A DNA stretch of 64,000 nucleotides from Sphingomonas sp. CCH9-E2 (GTDB lineage: Bacteria > Pseudomonadota > Alphaproteobacteria > Sphingomonadales > Sphingomonadaceae). How positions within the stretch are numbered: the first letter of the stretch is position 1; every line of letters starts with the position of its first letter. The stretch spans positions 1 through 64,000 of the forward strand of contig NZ_LSJM01000230.1 of the NCBI RefSeq assembly GCF_001557215.1, given 5' to 3'. Of this stretch, positions 1 through 7,706 are shown piece after piece. The position numbers and the translations under genes are program-made. The notes beneath the pieces were generated by a model. It searched no databases. It was not told where the DNA came from and saw only the letters and a list, made by a program, of their open reading frames with translations.

Positions 1-19
1 GAAGAAGAAGAAGAAGAAG
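1..19. repeat. GAA trinucleotide repeat at the window edge
   Basis: Six tandem GAA units open the window. In the plus frame that begins at base 2 they read as a run of lysines followed by TLPNPSRKREGL and a TAG at 56-58, so they could be the lysine-rich C-terminus of a gene lying mostly outside the window whose end runs through the adjacent hairpin. This is inference; too little is visible to identify a gene. Confidence 0.5.
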
Positions 20-20
20 A

Positions 21-52
21 CCCTCCCCAACCCCTCCCGCAAGCGGGAGGGG
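21..52. repeat. GC-rich palindromic repeat
   Basis: A 10-bp perfect stem (cccctcccgc / gcgggagggg, bases 31-40 and 43-52) is preceded by ccctccccaa. The core CCCCAACCCCTCCC also occurs in the large inverted repeat near 3.7 kb, so this looks like a member of a dispersed palindromic family. It lies downstream of the minus-strand membrane-protein gene and could also act in transcription termination. Confidence 0.5.
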
Positions 53-73
53 CTTTAGATTGTGGAGGTGTGC

Positions 74-409
74 TTAAGCCCGAATGCCCAGCAGCACGCG
101 GCGCATGTCTCCGCGCTCGCTGATCGTCAGCCACAGCAGGTAAGGCAGCAGGAACCCGGCGCCGCCGAAAAAGGCGACCAGCGCTAGTGCGAGACCGCCC
201 GCAGAAAAGCCGCTCCGCCACGCAGTCCACAGCGCCGAAAGGACGAGGAAGCACAGGAAATCGAGGTTGAACTGCCCCGGCCAGCCCAGCTTTGCCATGT
301 CGCCAAAGAAGATCGGCAACAGATCGAGGCCGTGCCGCGCGATCACGACGCCGGTATAGCCCGCCAGCACCAGCCACAGGGCAATCAGCAACAGTTGAAA
401 CGCGCGCAT
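74..409 (-). CDS. Small integral membrane protein, function unknown
   Basis: A 111-residue, very hydrophobic protein with three to four predicted membrane segments: about residues 5-25, 46-63, 70-83 and 85-96. A strong Shine-Dalgarno (GGGGAGG) lies five bases before the ATG. The gene follows queG on the same strand after an 11-base gap and is probably cotranscribed with it. The pattern of short helices with FNLDF, WR and a GG-FLLPYLL stretch resembles small DUF2834-like membrane proteins, but this assignment is tentative. No catalytic motif is visible and no link to queuosine synthesis is implied beyond position. Confidence 0.75.
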   Translation of the reverse strand: MRAFQLLLIALWLVLAGYTGVVIARHGLDLLPIFFGDMAKLGWPGQFNLDFLCFLVLSALWTAWRSGFSAGGLALALVAFFGGAGFLLPYLLWLTISERGDMRRVLLGIRA

Positions 410-420
410 CGCAGCCTCCC

Positions 421-1464
421 CTATCCGCCGAGCTTCCTGAGCGCCCAGCCCGCCGCCTCGCTTACCACCGGATCGGGGTCGGTCACCAGTGCCGCGACCG
501 CGGGGCGCAGCGCCGGATCGCCGCTATTGCCCGCCGCGATCAGGCAGTTTCGCACCATGCGGTCGCGCCCGATGCGCTTGATCGGGGATCCGGAAAAGAC
601 TTCGCGAAACCCGGCATCGTCGAGCGCGAGCAGGTCGGCGAGTTCTGGGGCAGTCAGCTCGGCGCGCGGGGCGAAGGCGATGTTGCGCGCGGCAACCTGT
701 GCGAACTTGTTCCAGGGGCAGACCGCCAAGCAATCGTCGCAGCCATAGATGCGGTTTCCGATGCCTGCGCGGAACTCTTCCGGGATCGGCCCCTTGTGCT
801 CGATCGTCAGGTAGGAAATGCAGCGCCGCGCATCGAGCGTGTAGGGCGCGGGGAAGGCGTCGGTCGGGCAGGCGCGCTGGCACGCATCGCACGATCCGCA
901 GCGGTCGCGGCCCGGCGTATCGGATGCCAGATCGAGCGTGGTGTAGATCGCACCGAGGAACAGCCAGCTGCCATGGCTGCGGCTGACGAGATTGGTGTGC
1001 TTGCCCTGCCAGCCAAGGCCGGCGGCTTCGGCGAGCGGCTTTTCCATGACGGGCGCGGTATCGACGAACACCTTGAGATCGCAGCCTGCCTCCTGCGCCA
1101 GCCAGCGGCCGAGCGCCTTCAGCGCCTTCTTGACCACGTCATGATAGTCCGCGCCCTGGGCATAGACCGAGATGCGGCCGCGGTCCCCCTCCTCCGCCAG
1201 CGCGAGCGGATCGAGCGCGGGGGCGTAGCTCATGCCGAGCGCGATCACGCTGCGCACGTCCGGCCATAGCCCGGCAGGGCTTTCGCGGTGGTGCGCGCGC
1301 TCCTCCATCCAGATCATGTCGCCATGGCGGCCCTCCGCGAGCCACTCGCGCAGCCGCTTCCCGGCCAAAGGCGCCGCATCGGCAGACGCAAAGCCACAGG
1401 CCGCAAAACCGAGTTCAGCGGCCTTTTCGCGGATAAGGAGTTCGAGTGGCTTGCCTTGCTGCAT
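421..1464 (-). CDS. queG: Epoxyqueuosine reductase QueG
   Basis: Catalyses the last step of queuosine synthesis in tRNA, reducing epoxyqueuosine to queuosine with cobalamin and two 4Fe-4S clusters in the cytoplasm. The 347-residue length is normal for the family. Visible signatures are the catalytic-type Asp in VDTAPVMEK (about D135), a first ferredoxin-like cluster C189-C192-C195-C199 ([12 protein letters not shown]), and a second with C242, C245 and C249 (CDDCLAVCP). The C-terminus has a HEAT-like helical pair. The ATG is preceded by a G-rich Shine-Dalgarno; a GTG directly before it is an alternative start. It is divergent from the ABC exporter genes and followed by a small membrane protein gene. 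Confidence 0.95.
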   Translation of the reverse strand: MQQGKPLELLIREKAAELGFAACGFASADAAPLAGKRLREWLAEGRHGDMIWMEERAHHRESPAGLWPDVRSVIALGMSYAPALDPLALAEEGDRGRISVYAQGADYHDVVKKALKALGRWLAQEAGCDLKVFVDTAPVMEKPLAEAAGLGWQGKHTNLVSRSHGSWLFLGAIYTTLDLASDTPGRDRCGSCDACQRACPTDAFPAPYTLDARRCISYLTIEHKGPIPEEFRAGIGNRIYGCDDCLAVCPWNKFAQVAARNIAFAPRAELTAPELADLLALDDAGFREVFSGSPIKRIGRDRMVRNCLIAAGNSGDPALRPAVAALVTDPDPVVSEAAGWALRKLGG

Positions 1465-1505
1465 CACCCCCCGCTACCACGGTAAGCCAAGCGAGGGGAT
1501 TCCAG

Positions 1506-2432
1506 TTGCATCACGAATTGGCGGTCACCGCCCAAGGCCTCGTCAAACGCTTCGGCGACCGCCGCGTCGTCGACGGCGTGGATATCGCGGTGCCCAAGGG
1601 CATGATCTATGGCGTGCTGGGTCCCAATGGCGCGGGCAAGACCACGACACTGCGCATGCTGCTGGGCATCATCGAGCCGGATGAGGGCGATCGCACCATG
1701 CTGGGCAGCGACCGCCCGCGCGAGATGAGCGACCGCGTCGGATACCTTCCCGAGGAGCGCGGCCTGTATCCCAGCATGAAGGCGACGCACGCGATTGCGT
1801 TCATGGGCGCGCTGCGCGGGCTGGACTGGAAGACCGGACGCAAGCGCGCGGTGGAGCTGATGGAGGCGGCGGGGCTGGGCCATGCCACCGACCAGAAGAT
1901 CCGCAAATTGTCCAAGGGCATGGCGCAGCTGGTCCAGCTGTTGGGATCGGTGGTGCACCAGCCCGACCTGCTGGTGCTCGACGAACCCTTTTCCGGCCTC
2001 GACCCGGTCAATCAGGAGCGGCTGGAGACGCTGATCCTGGCCGCGCGCGATCGCGGCGCGACGATCCTGTTTTCGACGCATGTGATGGCGCATGCCGAGC
2101 GGCTGTGCGACCGGCTGACGATCATCGCCGGCGGCAAGGTGCGGTTCGAGGGCAGCATGGCCGATGCGCGCGGCACTTTGCCGCACAAGGCGCATTATGT
2201 GCCGCACAATCCTGACGCGGGCATCGCTGCGTTGTTACCCGCCGACGCGGTTTCGGATAACGCGGGCGGCTGGCGCTTCACCCTGCCCGATGAGGGGATC
2301 GAGGCGTTGCTGGTGCGGCTGATCGACGCTGGATACGGCATTTCGGGGCTGTCGATCGAGCGCCCGTCGCTGCACGACGTGTTCGTGCGGATCGTCGGGG
2401 CCAAGGCACTGGAAGAGGCAGCAGCGGCATGA
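1506..2432 (+). CDS. ABC transporter ATP-binding protein (NatA/drug-exporter type)
   Basis: Cytoplasmic ATPase subunit of an ABC exporter. It has Walker A (GPNGAGKTT), a Q-loop region, the signature LSKGMAQ and Walker B (LLVLDEPFSGLDP) followed by the H-loop (STHVMAH), then a C-terminal domain typical of Na-efflux and multidrug subfamily ATPases (DUF4162-like region). I favour a TTG start at 1506 behind GCGAGGGG; a longer frame opens at 1446 but its first residues do not resemble the family, and TTG 1518 is also possible. The stop overlaps the start of the permease gene, so the two are translationally coupled. Substrate cannot be told from sequence. Confidence 0.92.
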   Translation: MHHELAVTAQGLVKRFGDRRVVDGVDIAVPKGMIYGVLGPNGAGKTTTLRMLLGIIEPDEGDRTMLGSDRPREMSDRVGYLPEERGLYPSMKATHAIAFMGALRGLDWKTGRKRAVELMEAAGLGHATDQKIRKLSKGMAQLVQLLGSVVHQPDLLVLDEPFSGLDPVNQERLETLILAARDRGATILFSTHVMAHAERLCDRLTIIAGGKVRFEGSMADARGTLPHKAHYVPHNPDAGIAALLPADAVSDNAGGWRFTLPDEGIEALLVRLIDAGYGISGLSIERPSLHDVFVRIVGAKALEEAAAA

Positions 2433-3676
2433 ACGGCTTTTCCCGACTGGTGCGCCAGACGATGACGATCGCGCGCCGCGATTTCGTGGCGACGGTGTTC
2501 ACCCCCACCTTTCTGCTGTTCCTGCTCGCGCCGCTGCTGATGCTGGGGTTCGGCACGATCGGCGGGCTGGGCGCGGCGACGATGGCGAAAAGCGGCGATG
2601 CGAAATCGCGCATCGTGTTCATCGTCGGCGGCGAACAGGCGCGGACCGTGGTTGCGATGGACAAGCAGCTGCGTCGGATGTTCCGCACCAGCGAGCAGCC
2701 CTCCGATCTGATCGTCGAAGCGCCGAGCGCCAATCCGCGCGCACAGGCCAAGGCGCTGATCGACCGCAAGGGTGTCGATACCTATGCGGTGCTCTACGGC
2801 CCGCTCGAGCGGCCCCAGATCCTGCACGTTGAGAACGCCCCGCGATCGGCCGAATATCTCGCCGAACTGGCGAGCCAGGTGCTGCGCGCCGAGCGTGCCG
2901 GGACCGACGCGCCGTTGAGTGAGGCGACGAAGACGGTGGTATCGCGCACCACCACCTCATCCAGCGGGCAGGGTCAGGCGGCGTTCGTCTCCGTGTTCGC
3001 GCTGTTCCTCGTTTCGTTGATGCTGGCCGGACAGGTAGTCGGCACGATGGCGGAGGAGCGGTCGAACAAGGTGATCGAAATCCTCGCCGCCGCCGTGCCG
3101 CTGGAAAGTGTGTTCTTTGGAAAGCTGCTCGGCATGTTCGGGGTGGCGTTGCTGTTCCTGCTGTTCTGGGGCACGGTGGTGGTCAATCTGGGCGCTAATG
3201 CCGCCAGCGTGATGCCGCCGCGCCTGGCCGCCGGGCTTTCAGAGATCGGCCCTGCGGTGGGCCTTGTCCCCTATGGGATGCTGTTCCTCGCCTATTTCGT
3301 CATGGCCTATATGCTGCTTGGCGCGATGTTTCTGGGGCTGGGCGCGCAGGCGGCAACGCAGCGTGAGTTGCAGATGCTGTCGCTGCCGATCACGATTTTC
3401 CAGGTCGCGATGTTCGGCTTTGCCGCCGCTGCTGCGGCGAATCCCGACAGTTGGGTCGCGACCGCAGCGGAGCTGTTCCCGTTCAGCTCGCCCTTTGCGA
3501 TGGCGGCGCGCGCGGCCAATTCGCCCGAATTGTGGCGGCATTTCGCGGCGCTGGCATGGCAGGCGATGTGGGTGATCATCACCGTGACGATCGCCGCACG
3601 CCTGTTCCGGCGCGGGGTGCTGCAATCGGGGAGCCCGAAGATCCGGCGGAAGAAGGTGGTGGCGGCTACTTCTTAA
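2429..3676 (+). CDS. ABC transporter permease (NatB-like)
   Basis: Membrane partner of the preceding ATPase; 415 residues. The layout is that of the ABC-2/NatB family: one N-terminal membrane helix (about residues 25-50), a long extracytoplasmic domain of roughly 140 residues, then five or so helices in the second half. The sequence QVVGTMAEERSNKVIEIL before the second helix is a hallmark of these permeases. It overlaps the ATPase gene by four bases (ATGA). The stop codon lies at the very edge of a large inverted repeat, so what originally followed this gene is unclear. NatAB pairs export sodium, but drug or peptide export is equally possible here. Confidence 0.9.
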   Translation: MNGFSRLVRQTMTIARRDFVATVFTPTFLLFLLAPLLMLGFGTIGGLGAATMAKSGDAKSRIVFIVGGEQARTVVAMDKQLRRMFRTSEQPSDLIVEAPSANPRAQAKALIDRKGVDTYAVLYGPLERPQILHVENAPRSAEYLAELASQVLRAERAGTDAPLSEATKTVVSRTTTSSSGQGQAAFVSVFALFLVSLMLAGQVVGTMAEERSNKVIEILAAAVPLESVFFGKLLGMFGVALLFLLFWGTVVVNLGANAASVMPPRLAAGLSEIGPAVGLVPYGMLFLAYFVMAYMLLGAMFLGLGAQAATQRELQMLSLPITIFQVAMFGFAAAAAANPDSWVATAAELFPFSSPFAMAARAANSPELWRHFAALAWQAMWVIITVTIAARLFRRGVLQSGSPKIRRKKVVAATS

Positions 3677-3787
3677 GCCCCTCCCCTTTAGGGGAGGGGT
3701 TGGGGGTGGGGCGTCTCAGTCTCACCGGGGCCGACGCGCCAGGAGGATAGGCCCCACCCCAACCCCTCCCCTGAAGGGGAGGGGCTT
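3675..3787. repeat. Large inverted repeat (about 36-bp arms, 40-base spacer)
   Basis: The left arm (about 3675-3711) and right arm (about 3752-3787) are reverse complements with only two differences. Each arm is itself a hairpin of the type CCCCTCCC...GGGAGGGG. The spacer begins CGTCTCAGTC and ends GGAGGATAGG. The core is shared with the palindrome at 21-52. It sits exactly between the exporter permease stop and the surviving part of mutL, which makes it a likely recombination or assembly junction. Confidence 0.85.
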
Positions 3788-4456
3788 AGATATGTTCGCG
3801 ACCGCCCAACCTTCTTCACGCCGCCTCCCCAAGCCCGCGCCGAGCCGGCCGCCGAGCCGGTTCCGGCATCGATCAGCTACCCGCTCGGCGTTGCGCGGGG
3901 GCAGGTGGCGCGCACTTATATCGTCGCGGAGGCGGAGGACGGGCTGGTGCTGGTCGACCAGCACGCCGCGCACGAACGGCTGGTTCTCGAACGCATGCGC
4001 CGCGCGATGAGCAATGGCGGGGTGGCCAGCCAGGCCTTGCTGCTGCCCGAAGTGGTCGAGCTGGACGAACCGGCGTGCGACCGCCTCGAGGCGCGCGCTG
4101 CTGAGCTGGCGGAGTTCGGGCTGGAGCTGGAGCGGTTCGGACCGCGTGCCATGCTGGTCCGCGCGACCCCGGCATTGCTGGGCAAGGGCGATGTGATCGC
4201 GCTCATCACCGACATCGCCGATGAGCTGGCGGCGTTCGATTCTGCGCTGAGCCTCAAGGAGAAGCTCGACCATGTCGCCGCGACGATGGCGTGCCACGGA
4301 TCGGTGCGCGCGGGCCGCGTGCTCTCGGTCGCAGAGATGAACGCGCTGCTCCGCGAGATGGAGGTCACGCCGCATTCGGGCCAGTGCAACCATGGCCGTC
4401 CGACCTGGGTGAAACTGGCGCACGGCGATATCGAGAAGCTGTTCGGGAGGAAGTGA
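3788..4456 (+). pseudogene. mutL: mutL, C-terminal fragment (N-terminal ATPase domain missing)
   Basis: The frame encodes the proline-rich linker ([16 protein letters not shown]) and the complete C-terminal dimerisation domain of the mismatch-repair protein Mut[49 protein letters not shown] and the final [11 protein letters not shown] motif. The N-terminal GHKL ATPase domain of roughly 330 residues (with motifs such as NQIAAGEV) is absent; upstream lie only the inverted repeat and the exporter permease. The frame stays open through the repeat to 3692 but offers only GTG codons (for example 3905) as starts. The fragment cannot carry out mismatch repair alone. It is either a real 5' deletion or a join made at the repeat during assembly; an intact mutL may exist elsewhere. 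Confidence 0.85.
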
Positions 4457-4538
4457 AGCTGCGTCCGACTTCGTCCGATGCAACCTTCCCCTCGACTACG
4501 CATTGTTAACCCTGAACGACGCTTCAGGTAGAAAACAG

Positions 4539-4616
4539 ATGGGTAAGTTGATGTCGGTGGCTTTGGCCGCCATTCCGCTGGTGGCGGTGCTGGGCGCGAT
4601 GGCGGTCGCGCCGTAA
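4539..4616 (+). CDS. Possible 25-residue hydrophobic peptide
   Basis: A short frame reading MGKLMSVALAAIPLVAVLGA plus five residues; one lysine then a hydrophobic stretch, like a single membrane helix or an isolated signal peptide. A weak AGGTAG precedes the ATG by seven bases. It lies between the mutL fragment and the rplI terminator. Nothing else supports expression, so this is only a candidate. Confidence 0.3.
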   Translation: MGKLMSVALAAIPLVAVLGAMAVAP

Positions 4617-4640
4617 CCTCAAGAGTTTCGCTCCCAAGCG

Positions 4641-4690
4641 AAAAAAAAGAGGCCGCCCGGACTTCGTGTCCGGGCGGCCTTCTCTTTGTC
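4641..4690 (-). terminator. Rho-independent terminator of the rpsF-rpsR-rplI operon
   Basis: On the minus strand a GC-rich stem of about 14 bp (GGCCGCCCGGAC / GTCCGGGCGGCC plus flanking pairs) with a short loop is followed by a run of eight T residues. It lies about 25 bases after the rplI stop. It is a textbook intrinsic terminator. Confidence 0.88.
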
Positions 4691-4712
4691 TGGGCCGGAA
4701 GCGGCGAGGGGG

Positions 4713-5303
4713 TTAGCCCTCGGCCTGCTCCTCGGACGCCTCGACGGCGATCTCGCCGGGTTCGGCGTTGGGGTCATAGTCTTCGGTGAAGCCGGCTTCG
4801 TCCTTCTCGAACATCGCCTCCATCACGTTGACGCCCTGTGCCTGCATCTCGGCTTCTTCCGGCGAGCGGGCGACGTTGACCTTGACGGTCACGACAACCT
4901 CGGCGTGCAGGGCGACGCGGACTTCGTACAGGCCGATCGCCTTGATCGGCTTGTCGAGCACGACCTGCGCCTTGCTGACCTTGTGGCCATCGGCGTTGAG
5001 CGATTCGACGATGTCGCGCACCGCGACCGAGCCGTAGAGCTGGCCGGTGTTCGACGCCTGGCGGATCAGGGTGACCGAAACGCCCTCAAGGCCCTTCGAT
5101 TCCTTCTCGGCTTCGGTGCGCTTGGCGGCGTTCTCGGCGACGATGCGCTCGCGGTTCGCCTCGAACACCTTGCGGTTGGCTTCGTTGGCGCGGAGCGCCT
5201 TCTTGTTCGGGAGCAGGTAGTTACGAGCGAACCCGTCCTTCACCTTCACCACGTCGCCGATATGGCCGAGCTTCTCGACGCGCTCGAGCAGAATGATTTC
5301 CAT
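4713..5303 (-). CDS. rplI: 50S ribosomal protein L9
   Basis: Binds 23S rRNA and helps hold the reading frame. The N-terminal domain is typical (MEIILLERVEKLGHIGDVVKVKDGFARNYLLP), followed by a long connecting helix (residues about 40-75) and the C-terminal domain. At 196 residues it is longer than the roughly 150 of E. coli because of an acidic tail after residue 150 rich in Glu and Ala, as is common in sphingomonads. It is the last gene of the S6-S18-L9 operon and ends just before a strong terminator. Confidence 0.97.
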   Translation of the reverse strand: MEIILLERVEKLGHIGDVVKVKDGFARNYLLPNKKALRANEANRKVFEANRERIVAENAAKRTEAEKESKGLEGVSVTLIRQASNTGQLYGSVAVRDIVESLNADGHKVSKAQVVLDKPIKAIGLYEVRVALHAEVVVTVKVNVARSPEEAEMQAQGVNVMEAMFEKDEAGFTEDYDPNAEPGEIAVEASEEQAEG

Positions 5304-5315
5304 GAGCTGCGCTCC

Positions 5316-5540
5316 TTACTTCACGATGAAGGGCAGAAGGCCCAGGTGGCGCGCACGCTTGATGGCGATGGCCAGCTCGCGCTGCTTCTTCGCGCTCACC
5401 GACGTGATGCGCGAGGGGACGATCTTGCCGCGCTCGGAAACGAAGCCCTGCAGCAGCCGGACATCCTTATAGTCGATCCGGGGGGCATCCTTCGCGGAGA
5501 AGGGGCAGCTCTTGCGGCGGCGGAAAAAGGGACGTGCCAT
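5316..5540 (-). CDS. rpsR: 30S ribosomal protein S18
   Basis: A small basic protein that pairs with S6 on the platform of the 30S subunit. The 74 residues carry the family core [19 protein letters not shown] and [23 protein letters not shown], including the basic helix that contacts 16S rRNA. It lies five bases downstream of rpsF and 12 bases before rplI, so the three genes form one transcript. Confidence 0.97.
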   Translation of the reverse strand: MARPFFRRRKSCPFSAKDAPRIDYKDVRLLQGFVSERGKIVPSRITSVSAKKQRELAIAIKRARHLGLLPFIVK

Positions 5541-5545
5541 GTTTC

Positions 5546-5914
5546 TTACTCCTCACCACCGTCACGGTCGCGACGACCGCGGCGTTCGCGGTCACCCTTG
5601 CGCATCATCACCGAAGGACCCTGCTCCAGCTCGTCCACGCGGACCGTCATGTAGCGGATCACGTCTTCGTTGATCTGCGTCTGGCGCTCGAGCTCGGCGA
5701 CGACACCGGCGGGGGCGTCGATTTCGAGCATCACGTAATGCGCCTTGCGGTTCTTCGCGATCTTGTAGGCGAGGCTGCGAAGACCCCAGGTCTCGGTCTT
5801 GACAACCTTGCCCTGATTATCCTCGACGATCTTGGTGGCGGTTTCCGCCAGTGCGTCCACCTGCGCCTGTGCCAGATCCTGGCGCGCAAGGAACACATGC
5901 TCGTACAGAGCCAT
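5546..5914 (-). CDS. rpsF: 30S ribosomal protein S6
   Basis: Partner of S18 in the small subunit. The sequence starts [20 protein letters not shown], contains the [22 protein letters not shown] core, and ends in a charged Arg/Asp/Glu tail. The 122-residue length is usual for Alphaproteobacteria. It is the first gene of the operon. Its leader contains a hairpin that may be an S6:S18-binding autoregulatory element. Confidence 0.97.
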   Translation of the reverse strand: MALYEHVFLARQDLAQAQVDALAETATKIVEDNQGKVVKTETWGLRSLAYKIAKNRKAHYVMLEIDAPAGVVAELERQTQINEDVIRYMTVRVDELEQGPSVMMRKGDRERRGRRDRDGGEE

Positions 5915-5965
5915 GCGTCTGTTCTCACTTGTTGGCCGATCGCTGACGCCGCCCCATGCGGTCGC

Positions 5966-5999
5966 CCCTCCGGCTGTCGTTCCGTATTCACGCGGAGGG
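5966..5999 (-). promoter_or_regulatory. Candidate S6:S18 ribosomal leader hairpin
   Basis: In the rpsF leader, about 52 bases before the start, CCCTCCG and CGGAGGG form a seven-base-pair stem around a 20-base loop that contains CGG/CCG-like triplets. S6:S18 complexes repress their own operon in several phyla by binding a hairpin with a CCG motif in this position. The match here rests on position and general shape only. Confidence 0.4.
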
Positions 6000-6057
6000 T
6001 CAGCCCGTCCGCGAAGCGTGCGCCCCTAGCGCAAGCAGTCGCTGCTGGCAAGTCCCG

Positions 6058-6975
6058 CTAGCGGCCCCGAGGGGGGGCGGGGTCGGTGATCGGAGCCGGG
6101 CTGCGCGAAAGCCAGCCGTCATCGTCGTCGGCGGGGTCGAGGGCCGGGAATGGCAGCGGATCGCCGATCGGCAGGCACTCCCCGCCGTCCCAGGCGAGGC
6201 AAGTGACCCGGTCGCCCAGCATTGTCGCACGCACCATGCCGGTTGCGGGCCCGATGGAGTAGGTGCTTTCCAGCGTCCACGGGCGATTTCGCCCGGGTCT
6301 GCCGCCCGCAATCGGCTCCCCGAGCCGATCGGGATCAAGACCGCGATGGTGTCGTGAATAGGAATCGAGCTCGACCGACAGGCGGAAGATGGCTTCGGCG
6401 GACCCACCGCGCGCGATCCGGTTGCGCAGCCAGTCGATGCGTCGCGCACGCTGTGCCGCCTCTTCAGCGAGCCGACTGATCCCGCCGGTGTCGCGCAGAT
6501 ACATGCCGACGGTGGAAAATTCGATCGACGCCTGTTTGGGGATGCCGGGGACCGAGGCGATCGTGCCGCGAAAACCGCGCGCATTGCAGGTACTTGCCTG
6601 CCACATCGTGCCATCTGCTTGGTAAAGTTCGCAGCCGGTGCTGGTCCGCCGACCGACCAACGTCCCTTCGGCAAGGCCGTTGGGACCGGTAAACCCGCCC
6701 ACCGACAGGAAAAAGCCGGTAACGCGCTCGCCGGCAAAGCTCAGCACGACCTTGACCCCGCCGCCCACGATGCGCTCGCCGCAACGCCGCTCGCGGCCCG
6801 GGCAGGCGCGCTGCGCCTCACGGCCCTCGACCGGCAGCGAGGTCGCGCCAGTATAGTTACCGAAATATGCGATCTGCCCCTCGAACTGCGGATCGAGCGC
6901 AGACTCTGCCGACTGCGACCGGGCGGGCGAAGCTAGGACGAGCAGGGCGAGCATGCAAACCAGGGTCCGAACCAT
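6058..6975 (-). CDS. Secreted protein of unknown function
   Basis: 305 residues beginning with a clear Sec signal peptide (MVRTLVCMLALLVLASPARS, cleavage after about residue 20). The mature part has two Cys-rich spots (ACPGRERRCGE and STCNARGF), a predicted beta-rich middle (residues 60-140), then a charged helical section (about 155-200) and a proline-rich, acidic tail. No family was recognised. A GAGG Shine-Dalgarno lies eight bases before the ATG. It lies upstream of rpsF on the same strand with a 143-base gap, so it probably has its own promoter. A periplasmic location is inferred. Confidence 0.75.
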   Translation of the reverse strand: MVRTLVCMLALLVLASPARSQSAESALDPQFEGQIAYFGNYTGATSLPVEGREAQRACPGRERRCGERIVGGGVKVVLSFAGERVTGFFLSVGGFTGPNGLAEGTLVGRRTSTGCELYQADGTMWQASTCNARGFRGTIASVPGIPKQASIEFSTVGMYLRDTGGISRLAEEAAQRARRIDWLRNRIARGGSAEAIFRLSVELDSYSRHHRGLDPDRLGEPIAGGRPGRNRPWTLESTYSIGPATGMVRATMLGDRVTCLAWDGGECLPIGDPLPFPALDPADDDDGWLSRSPAPITDPAPPRGR

Positions 6976-7074
6976 GCGCGCGCCTCATCCTGTCCCGCAG
7001 CGGGACGTATCATGAGCCCGCGTTAACGACGATTGCGTATGCTGCATGTGGCGGGTCTTGATTCCGGGCAGCAG

Positions 7075-7109
7075 AAGGCGGCGATGCCCATCGGCACCGC
7101 CGCCTTGTT
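7075..7109 (-). terminator. Possible terminator of the RcnB-like gene
   Basis: AAGGCGGCG and CGCCGCCTT can pair across a 13-14 base loop about 45 bases beyond the end of the minus-strand RcnB-like gene. The stem is strong but the T-run after it is poor, so efficiency is uncertain. Confidence 0.45.
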
Positions 7110-7150
7110 GCTCCGGCCCGGGAGGACATAGGCCGGTAACCGTGACACGC

Positions 7151-7519
7151 TTAGCGGATCATGTTGCCGAAGATCGCGCCGATGATGCCGCTGGCGATGC
7201 TGACCATCACAATGTCGTTGCCCGACTGGACGTAGCGATAGCCGCGCGGCGGGGCCTTCAGACCGCGATAGTGACGATAATCTACCTGGCGATAGTTGCG
7301 CGCCTGGCGATAGTCGAACCGCTCGCCGCGCTTCCAGCTGGTGCGGTAGCGCTGCTGGGGTGCCTTCTTGACCGTCTTCTTGACCACGACCTTCCCGTTC
7401 GGCTTGTGCTTGATCACCGTGCGGGTCTGCTGCGCCGGGGCGGCGGCGGCGGGCGCTGCGGCGAGGATCGGGCTGACCGCAACCGATGCGGCGACGGCAA
7501 CGAGAACCAATTTCTTCAT
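7151..7519 (-). CDS. RcnB-family small periplasmic protein
   Basis: The 122-residue product starts with a signal peptide (MKKLVLVAVAASVAVSPILA, then an Ala/Pro-rich stretch). The mature region is Lys/Arg/Tyr rich and ends in the RcnB-type module APPRGYRYVQSGNDIVMVSIASG, with a hydrophobic glycine-rich end. E. coli RcnB is a periplasmic protein involved in nickel/cobalt homeostasis; many sphingomonad paralogues have no known role. The chosen ATG has AGGAG seven bases upstream; a longer frame opens 15 codons earlier but lacks such a site. It is divergent from fabD. Confidence 0.8.
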   Translation of the reverse strand: MKKLVLVAVAASVAVSPILAAAPAAAAPAQQTRTVIKHKPNGKVVVKKTVKKAPQQRYRTSWKRGERFDYRQARNYRQVDYRHYRGLKAPPRGYRYVQSGNDIVMVSIASGIIGAIFGNMIR

Positions 7520-7706
7520 CTTCAGTCTCCTGCGTTCAAGCCCGGTATCGGGCGACGAGTCCAATCTGGGGGCCGCGTGTCGCAGGGGTTTCGCGGGAGG
7601 TGCGCAAAATGGTCGCCTTGTGTCGCAACCCGTTCAGCTTCGTTCATCTTGCGGGATCGGGCCGACGCGCATAGGGCGCGGGGCCTGATTTCTAGGAGCC
7701 AGAACA

